A stretch of 64,000 nt of DNA from Syntrophomonadaceae bacterium (GTDB lineage Bacteria; Bacillota; Syntrophomonadia; Syntrophomonadales; DTU052). The position numbers and the translations under genes were made by a program. Shown here in pieces: positions 57,197 to 64,000 of this stretch (positions are counted from its first letter, which is position 1; each line of letters begins with the position of its first letter). The DNA lies in assembly GCA_012729505.1 (NCBI GenBank), contig JAAYDA010000072.1, positions 1 through 64,000 on the forward strand. Reading direction: 5' to 3'. Under the pieces are notes generated by a model. The model saw only the letters and a program-made list of their open reading frames with translations, was not told the DNA's origin and did no database searches.

Positions 57197-59248
57197 TTGA
57201 ATCCTGTCGAAAACCCGCTCAGTCCCATGACTCAAAACCGTCCGGATACGCAGCCCATGGACAAAAATGACCTGGTTCTCATGGAAGAAATCCGCCGGCA
57301 TAAGGATGCCCTGGTCAATCAGCGTATCCAGGTGCAAAAGACGGATCTGGTCAGAACAGATGTAATCAATTCCTGGATGCGCTCTTTCAAACACGGTATG
57401 AATCCTAATCTCTATAGTTATGGACCTATATTGGACAAACACGATCTCCAGGATCGAGTTCGAAAAAAGGATCTGTTGCTTTTGGCTGCCGATCCTTATA
57501 TCTGCCAATTGGAAGCTATGCTGTCCGATGCCATAATTCTGCTGTCAGATGAGGATGGTGCCATGCTGCGGGTAATCGAAGGCAACGACGCACTGAGAAG
57601 GCAGAACGAACGCTTTAACCTGATTCCCGGGGCGGTTTGGAATGAATCCACCGTGGGTACCTGCGCTCACTGCATAAGCCTGATTCAAGGCAGCCCCATG
57701 CAGATATGCGGGCCTGAGCATTACTTTGAAAAATATGAGAAGATATCCTGCTCATCAGCCCCTATTTTTGACGTCAACTACAATATGGCCGGTTCTTTAT
57801 GTGTTGTCACTTCCAGCTTCAGCAAACAGAGTGCCCAGTCCCTGGGGCTGGTGGTTTCCATGGCCTGGGCGATTCAAAATCAGTTTCAACTGGCTCTGAA
57901 TAACGAGTTTTTTAATTTGACCCTGCAGACAACCGCAGAAGCCCTTATCGTACTCAATAAAAACGGGATTATTACCAAAGCCAATCCGACCGCTCAACGG
58001 ATGTTTCATCCGATCATTTAGAATATAGCCGGGAACCGTATCGAGCTTCTCCTGGGGGAACAACCTTTAATCAGGTCGGCCATTGAATCAGGCAGACCCG
58101 TTCATGATATTGAGATTAAAACCGACCATCTTGACCGGAAGCTTTTAATCAGTTCCCTGCAGCCCCTTAATGACCGCTCCGGTAACAACTTTGGCTGCAT
58201 TATCACGCTAAAGAAAACTGATCGGGTTGACCGGGAAAATATCGTTAAAAACTATCCTAAAGCCCCGGAAACGAAATTCAGCTTCGATGAAATAAAAGGA
58301 AGCTCCCCCCAACTGCAAAAGGCCATTGAAGCAGCCCGCAAATTTGCGAAATTGGACGCCAATATCCTGCTCCAGGGAGAAAGCGGCACCGGAAAAGAGC
58401 TATTTGCCCAGGCTATACACAATTATAGCCGGGCGGACGGTCCCCTGGTGGCAGTAAACTGTGCGGCTATCCCCGCGAATTTGATTGAAAGTGAATTATT
58501 CGGATATGAAGGAGGCTCCTTTACCGGAGCGGAACGTCAGGGCCGCGCCGGTAAGCTGGAGCTGGCCGGCGGAGGGACTTTGTTTCTGGACGAAATCGCC
58601 GATATGCCCTTACCGCTGCAGCCGGTACTGCTCCGGGCATTGGAGGATAAAAAGATAATGCGGGTAGGCGGATCCCGCCACATTCCGGTGAACTTCAGGC
58701 TAATAGCTGCAACCAACCAGGATCTGCATGATCTCATGGAGAAAGGCCAATTCCGCCCGGATCTGTATTACCGCCTCAAAGTTTTAGAAGTTCATATACC
58801 CGCCCTGCGGGATCGGGTTTCTGACATCGTTGAACTGGCTCAATACTTTATCAACGATATAGCCGGCGAACAGCGGAGCCCCCGGCCTGTCTTGAGCGAC
58901 AGAGCGGCTTTGTGTCTGCTGAGCTACCACTGGCCAGGCAATATAAGAGAGTTAAAAAACGCTTTCTTATATGCGATCAACGTCTGTGAAGGCGGGGTGA
59001 TCCACCCCCGGGATCTCCCGGTTGAAATCGTCTCTGCAGTTGACTCGGCTTTGCTGGAACGGGACGAGGCTAAGCCAGCCCCGGCACAACTGACTTCCAA
59101 CCTTTCCATGAAGGAAGTTGAACGGATAATGATATCACAAACTCTGGAACAAAAGAATTACAATATCTCCGAAACGGCTGCCCTTTTAGGCATGAGCCGC
59201 TCCACCCTCTATCGTAAAATAAAAGAATACCGGCTCCTTCAAAACTGA
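57197..59248 (+). pseudogene. Sigma-54-dependent transcriptional regulator (GAF/PAS-AAA-Fis) interrupted by in-frame TAG at 58019-58021
   Basis: Same frame before and after TAG; PAS ...ANPTAQRMFHPII*NIAGNRIELLLGE; AAA LLQGESGTGKELFAQAIHN, GSFTGAERQGRAGKLELAGGGTLFLDEIADMPL; Fis NISETAALLGMSRSTLYRKIKEY. Confidence 0.88.
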
Positions 59249-59281
59249 ATTAGCGGGCCGTAAATCGGCCCGCTAATTCAG
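59245..59281. terminator. Bidirectional terminator hairpin overlapping the regulator stop codon
   Basis: CTGAATTAGCGGGCCG TAAAT CGGCCCGCTAATTCAG, 16-bp perfect stem. Confidence 0.75.
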
Positions 59282-59304
59282 AAAGGATATTTCATTAAGT
59301 TGAA

Positions 59305-61020
59305 TTAACCGAGCTTGACTATATTCTTTCCGGCCAGATAACCGAAAGTAAAAGCGCGGCCATGGCTGTTGCCGGGCAGATTGACACTGTAGTCATTGGC
59401 ATAATAGCTTCCGGAAGCATTACCGGCCGCATACAGGCCCGGTATTACTTGTTGTTCTTCATCCAACACCTGCAGATTCTCATTGATCTTCAGCCCCCCC
59501 AGAGTTACCAGCAAGGCAGTTCCCAGCGGCGAAGCATAGAAGGTGGGTTTTTCAATGGTAGTCAGGCAGGCAGCCCTCTTACCAAAATCTTCGTCTACAC
59601 CCTTCCCGGCCAAATCGTTGTAACGCTTTACGGTAGCCAGGAAAGCATCTTTGGGCACTTCCATCTTTGCGGCTAATTCTTCAAGGGTTTGCGCGCTTCT
59701 GATGAAACCTTTTTCGATATACTGGTTGACATTATCCGGATTATGGAAGTTGGTCCGCATATCTTTGCAGGCTACTACCTTGAAGGACGGGGCTTCCTGG
59801 GGCCACTTCGCATCCCAGACGGTCCACCGGGCGTTACCCGGCTGCTGGCGCTGGGCGTTGCTGAGATAGGCGTAGGGCAACTCCTCATTGTGGTAGCGCA
59901 GGCCGCGTTCATTGACACTTAACCAGGGCTGACGCATGAGAGCATCGGCCAGAATAGGCGCGCCCGGAACGGCAAAATCAAAATACATAGGAGCATGGGG
60001 AAATTCGTCGATAGAAGCTCCTATCCACATACCCATTTTGTGTCCGTCACCGGTACAGATGGGGCCGTTTACCATTTCATACATATTGGCGTGAATATAC
60101 TTGGTTGAAGGTATATAATACTCGCGCATTTCTTTGTCGGCATTATAATCACCCGAACATACTATAATTCCTTTGGTCCCGACAAATTTCTTGTAGGCAT
60201 CTTTTTCTCCCGCTATTACGGCAGTTACCCGACCGGTTTTGTCGCCTTCCCGCACCAGTTGAACCGCAGGAGTCTTATAACGGATGTCCACTCCGGCATC
60301 GGCACAGCCTTGTTTCAAGGCATAGCGCATAGATGCGGTCCAAGGGTCGGTACCTGCAGGAGCATCGTTCTGAGCCGCTGCACTGGGATCCATTCTGAAG
60401 CTCAGGGTTGGAAAACCGGGAATAGTAGTTCCAGGTGTTACAGTTTCATCAAGGGGTACCGGTTTGGGTGTGCAGCCATATTTCTCAGCCTTAGCCATAA
60501 TCCAGTCGGCCACACTACCGCTGTTGTTGGCCCATAGCGCCACAACCTTCTGGTTGCCTTTATAGGCATTGTAGCGCATGATTTCCTGCACCGCTCCCAT
60601 TTTATTGACCCGGTTGTTGATCCGCAGCTGCATTTTAGTGTCTATGGCGCCATAGTCATTGCCCCGGAAGTTTACCTGTTCGGTCTTCTCCAGCAGGATT
60701 ACCCTGGCACCCTCCTCAGCCGCGGACATGGCGGCACATAACCCGGACATTCCGCCGCCGATAACGATTACGTCAGCGGTAACCGTCTCGGTAATCTGAG
60801 AATCCGGAATAGCCGCCGGCTGCTTCAGGAAGCTGGGAAGTTCGGCAGCAGCATCGGTCCCGTTTCCTGCACCGTTGGGCTCTTCCTTCCCGCATCCGGT
60901 CAGAAATCCGGTGGCGGCCACTCCTGCCGTTCCTATGGCCGCACCTTTGATAAACGTCCTCCTGGTAAAGCCTTTTTCCTGTCTTTCTTCACTGCTCATC
61001 ATATCTACTCCTTTCAGCAC
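59305..61020 (-). CDS. Tat-exported FAD-binding reductase (fumarate/urocanate reductase-like flavoprotein), predicted lipoprotein
   Basis: FTRRTFIKGAAIG Tat motif, LTGC lipobox, VIVIGGGMSGLCAAMSAAEEGARVILLEK, GLYAAGNASGSYYANDYSVNLPGNSHGRAFTFGYLAG. Confidence 0.9.
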   Translation of the reverse strand: MLKGVDMMSSEERQEKGFTRRTFIKGAAIGTAGVAATGFLTGCGKEEPNGAGNGTDAAAELPSFLKQPAAIPDSQITETVTADVIVIGGGMSGLCAAMSAAEEGARVILLEKTEQVNFRGNDYGAIDTKMQLRINNRVNKMGAVQEIMRYNAYKGNQKVVALWANNSGSVADWIMAKAEKYGCTPKPVPLDETVTPGTTIPGFPTLSFRMDPSAAAQNDAPAGTDPWTASMRYALKQGCADAGVDIRYKTPAVQLVREGDKTGRVTAVIAGEKDAYKKFVGTKGIIVCSGDYNADKEMREYYIPSTKYIHANMYEMVNGPICTGDGHKMGMWIGASIDEFPHAPMYFDFAVPGAPILADALMRQPWLSVNERGLRYHNEELPYAYLSNAQRQQPGNARWTVWDAKWPQEAPSFKVVACKDMRTNFHNPDNVNQYIEKGFIRSAQTLEELAAKMEVPKDAFLATVKRYNDLAGKGVDEDFGKRAACLTTIEKPTFYASPLGTALLVTLGGLKINENLQVLDEEQQVIPGLYAAGNASGSYYANDYSVNLPGNSHGRAFTFGYLAGKNIVKLG

Positions 61021-61344
61021 TAATTACCTTTTCACTGCTCAAGGCTGAAACTACTAAAAAACCAGAACAATTTATACTTGTACAGATTTCAAGACCAGTG
61101 TAGCATGCCGGAAAATAACATACATCGTAAGGAATTACGAACCTTTGGACAAAACACTGTATGATATTCCAATGAAAAAAGGCACAAACAGCAATATAAC
61201 CATTGGACATCATCACGATACATGAGCTGAAACACTGGAGGGGGATACAATGACATGAAATTTTTATTAATGTAGAATATAACCGAAGGTATGGTGTGTC
61301 CTGTTGATCCCCCTAATGTGAGGAGAAAATCAGGAGGTTTTCTT

Positions 61345-61902
61345 ATGGAAGAAAAGAAGAGTTTTCGAGAAAAGTTTTTCAATAAACGGGGCATTCTTAT
61401 TGTAATAGCAGCCTTAATATTAATTGGCTCCGGAACTGCCGCGGGATTGCTGAAAGCCAGCGAAAACCCGTCATTCTGCGCCAGCTGCCATATCGTTAAG
61501 CCATATTATTTATCCTGGAATGACAGCAATCTGCTGGACCATAAACACGCCAAGGAAGATGTGACCTGTCAGGAATGCCATCAAAGGAGCATCCCTGAAA
61601 AAGCCATGGAAGGTGTAAATTATATAATCGGGAATTACGAAATACCTTTAGAGGGTGGTCCTGAAGAGTCCCGGGATTTCTGTCTGGAATGTCACGTTGA
61701 AGGCGGAGAGGGCATCAGCTGGGAAGAAATAAAAGCTGCTACCAACTTTGAAGAATCAAATCCTCATGATTCCCACAACGGCCTGCAGGAATGCAACGTC
61801 TGCCACAATATGCATGAACCTTCTTATGTATTTTGCTCCGAATGCCATATCTTTAACTGGATAGACGATTTGGACCAGGAGGTCTGGACCAAGGCCTGGT
61901 AA
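61345..61902 (+). CDS. NapC/NirT/NrfH-like membrane c-type cytochrome, five CxxCH motifs
   Basis: CASCH, CQECH, CLECH, CNVCH, CSECH; N-terminal TM; ATG at 61345 with AGGAGG RBS. Confidence 0.92.
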   Translation: MEEKKSFREKFFNKRGILIVIAALILIGSGTAAGLLKASENPSFCASCHIVKPYYLSWNDSNLLDHKHAKEDVTCQECHQRSIPEKAMEGVNYIIGNYEIPLEGGPEESRDFCLECHVEGGEGISWEEIKAATNFEESNPHDSHNGLQECNVCHNMHEPSYVFCSECHIFNWIDDLDQEVWTKAW

Positions 61903-62009
61903 ACGATCTTTATAACTTAAATCAGACAGGCAATGATTAAGGGGGTGTATGCTCCCTTAATTATTTATCATTGGTAAAAAGTGATTTTCAATGCAGGAAG
62001 GTCGGGGCC

Positions 62010-63008
62010 ATGCAAGCTATGCACAGAATATTCAACTTCATTTCTTCTATGAAAACCGGATTGGTCTTATTGCTCCTGATTGGATTAGCAGCGGCGGCAG
62101 GCAGTTCTTTTCTGCCCCGGACTTTCTATCAGATTCCGGCTTTTAAGCTCCTGCTGCTCCTGCTGCTGTTGAATATGTCTCTCTGCACGGTAAAGCGCTT
62201 CAGACAGACTTCACGAATCCTGCTATCCAAGACGGGCAGCAGGGTTTGGTTTCGCAATCTGGGGAGCCTGCTGCTCCATCTGGGTATCCTGCTGGTTCTG
62301 ATCGGCGGTATTATTTATAGCATCCACGGTCAGCAGGAAAGAATTCATCTGCTGCCGGGTCAGCAGGTGGATATATCCCGGGTGCTGAACATTGAAAACC
62401 CTTTCACCCTCAGGCTGGAGGAGTTCAGAATAGAGTTCAATGAGGATGGTTCCACTTCCCAGTATATTTCAGAGGTTACCATCCTGGAACAGGGGAAGAA
62501 GACGGGCCAGGCTGCGATCAGTGTAAACCATCCCCTGAACTATCAGGGAGTTAAGGCCTACCAGACCAGCTTTGGTTACCGGGTTCATGCCGAATATACC
62601 GAGAACGGCGAAAAAAAATCCTCCGGTTTCTTAGAAGGTGCCTGGCTGAATCCAGACGGTACAGACCGAAGGGTGAAGATTTACAAATATATTCCTGACT
62701 TCGATCCGGAGCGCGGTATGAACTCGGTTACCCTGCGCCCTGACAACCCGCAGGTGATTTTTTCGGTCTATGAAGACGATAATGTCCTGGGGATCGGAGC
62801 GGCCAAGTTTAACGATCCGGTCCGGATCGACGAAAATGTTTATGTTTCCTTCACCGGAGTTGAATCTTATACGATACTGGACGTTAAATACGATCCGGGG
62901 CTGCCTCTGGCCCTGGCCGGCGGTATGCTGCTGGCCTTGGGAATATGTCTGGTGGTATTGGCCGCTCCCAGCCCGAAAAATCTGCGGGAACTTAAGCCTC
63001 AGCCATAA
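62010..63008 (+). CDS. resB: Cytochrome c biogenesis protein ResB
   Basis: FISSMKTGLVLLLLIGLAAAAGSSFLPR, GSLLLHLGILLVLIGGI, NHPLNYQGVKAYQTSFG. Confidence 0.92.
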   Translation: MQAMHRIFNFISSMKTGLVLLLLIGLAAAAGSSFLPRTFYQIPAFKLLLLLLLLNMSLCTVKRFRQTSRILLSKTGSRVWFRNLGSLLLHLGILLVLIGGIIYSIHGQQERIHLLPGQQVDISRVLNIENPFTLRLEEFRIEFNEDGSTSQYISEVTILEQGKKTGQAAISVNHPLNYQGVKAYQTSFGYRVHAEYTENGEKKSSGFLEGAWLNPDGTDRRVKIYKYIPDFDPERGMNSVTLRPDNPQVIFSVYEDDNVLGIGAAKFNDPVRIDENVYVSFTGVESYTILDVKYDPGLPLALAGGMLLALGICLVVLAAPSPKNLRELKPQP

Positions 63009-63034
63009 GTCACGGTTTTGATAGGAGTGACATC

Positions 63035-63823
63035 ATGGGAATCATAATGACGTTTATCGTATATGGAGTACTGGTTATTTACTTGGCAGCCGGTGTGCTG
63101 TATCTGGCGGGGAACCGAACCGGCCGGGAAGCTGTCCATAAATACGCGCTGATAGCGGCGGCTGCAGGGTGTGTGCTTCACTTTGCGGTTCTGTCCATGA
63201 GAACTGCTTTGACGGGAATGTTGCCTTTAACCAACGGGCTGGATTTCCTGTTGACTTTTTCCTGGATTACGGTTGTGACGTTCCTGCTATTATCTCATCG
63301 CTTCCGGATAAAAGCTGCCGGTGGTATAGTTATGCTTATGTCGGCTTCGATGGTACTGGTGCTGATTATATTGATGAAGGGCCGTCTTGATGCCGTGTCC
63401 CCGCTGATGCCGGCTTTAAAGAGTCCTTGGCTGACAACCCATGTCATTACCGCCGCCATATCTTATGCCACCTTTACCCTGGCTGCCGGGCTGGCGATCA
63501 TGCAATTTTTCCCCGCCGGCCGGGCCATAAAAGACGACTACGTCAACCTCCTGGTAAGAGGTGCTTTCGCCCTGCTTTCCTTATCCATTGTCATTGGAGC
63601 CATCTGGGCGGAGCAGGCTTGGGGCCGGTACTGGTCCTGGGATCCGAAAGAGACCTGGGCACTGATAACCTGGCTCATCTACGCTATCTACCTGCATCTT
63701 TACAACCGGCGGGGGTGGAGCGGCAGTTATGCCCGATGGATAGTGATCGGCGGTTTTCTGCTGGTGCTGTTTACGTTTTTTGGGGTCAATTATTTGCTGC
63801 CGGGATTGCACAGCTATGTATAA
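63035..63823 (+). CDS. ccsA: Cytochrome c biogenesis protein CcsA/ResC
   Basis: WAEQAWGRYWSWDPKETWALITWLIYAIYLH (WWD-type haem handling motif). Confidence 0.95.
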   Translation: MGIIMTFIVYGVLVIYLAAGVLYLAGNRTGREAVHKYALIAAAAGCVLHFAVLSMRTALTGMLPLTNGLDFLLTFSWITVVTFLLLSHRFRIKAAGGIVMLMSASMVLVLIILMKGRLDAVSPLMPALKSPWLTTHVITAAISYATFTLAAGLAIMQFFPAGRAIKDDYVNLLVRGAFALLSLSIVIGAIWAEQAWGRYWSWDPKETWALITWLIYAIYLHLYNRRGWSGSYARWIVIGGFLLVLFTFFGVNYLLPGLHSYV

Positions 63824-63859
63824 GACGTGTTACACTGTAGAGTAAAGGAGGGATGTCTG

Positions 63860-64000
63860 GTGTTTGGTCTAATTGGAAGCCTTGGCCCCTGGGAATTGGT
63901 TCTCATTATGGCTATCGTGCTGATTATATTTGGTCCGGGCAAACTCCCGCAGTTGGCTGAGTCCATGGGCAAAGCGGTCAGGAACTTCAGGAAAGCCCAG
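63860..64000 (+). CDS. tatA: TatA/TatE-like twin-arginine translocase subunit (truncated by window end)
   Basis: GTG start after AAAGGAGGG; VFGLIGSLGPWELVLIMAIVLIIFGPGKLPQLAESMGKAVRNFRKAQ. Confidence 0.93.
   Translation, partial: MFGLIGSLGPWELVLIMAIVLIIFGPGKLPQLAESMGKAVRNFRKAQ

Noticed and set aside
58019-58021. Pyrrolysine-coding TAG
   Set aside because: Target is a regulator rather than a methylamine methyltransferase, and TAG is used as a normal stop elsewhere in the window; not excluded but not supported
59477-60597. Plus-strand ORFs inside flavoprotein and similar antisense ORFs across the window
   Set aside because: They lie opposite well-supported genes, lack RBS and recognisable motifs
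61141-61200. Sigma-54 -24/-12 promoter (GGCACAAACAGCAAT) near the flavoprotein/cytochrome intergenic region
   Set aside because: GG to GC spacing is 8 nt rather than the required 10, so not a credible -24/-12 element

Overview
The window is a ~64 kb chromosomal segment of an anaerobic Firmicute. Gene content (CoA-transferase, Ech-type hydrogenase, small ferredoxin, LivKHMG) suggests a Syntrophomonas-like clostridial lineage, but that is inference. Most of it is ordinary housekeeping and metabolic genes. Recognisable loci include: a membrane-anchored MutS-like ATPase, panE, a DacF-type carboxypeptidase, ABC exporters, htpX, a uracil/xanthine permease, ADH/SDR dehydrogenases, thiN, trmL, a SpoIID-like protein, an incomplete branched-chain amino-acid ABC operon (LivKHMG), a six-subunit group-4 [NiFe] hydrogenase, rnhA, comFB, an amidase, a GH15/DUF4912/GH57 glucan cluster, a PAS histidine kinase, CapA, VWA/MoxR, a polysaccharide deacetylase, a GntR-ABC cassette, and a respiratory module (Tat-exported flavoprotein, pentaheme cytochrome, ResB/CcsA, TatA). 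Three tRNAs (Leu-UAA, Cys-GCA, Pro-CGG) flank a scar of gene fragments. The main points for follow-up are: (i) a sigma-54 activator interrupted by one in-frame TAG; (ii) a VapC toxin whose antitoxin has been cut to its C-terminal tail next to a decayed serine recombinase; (iii) a 136-bp two-hairpin repeat present twice; (iv) a ~114-bp imperfect palindrome that supplies the last codons and stop of a PucR-type regulator; (v) a ~101/110-bp G-rich minisatellite; and (vi) the flavoprotein/pentaheme respiratory module. No CRISPR array, prophage or intact transposon was seen. All calls come from reading sequence and translations; no database search was run.
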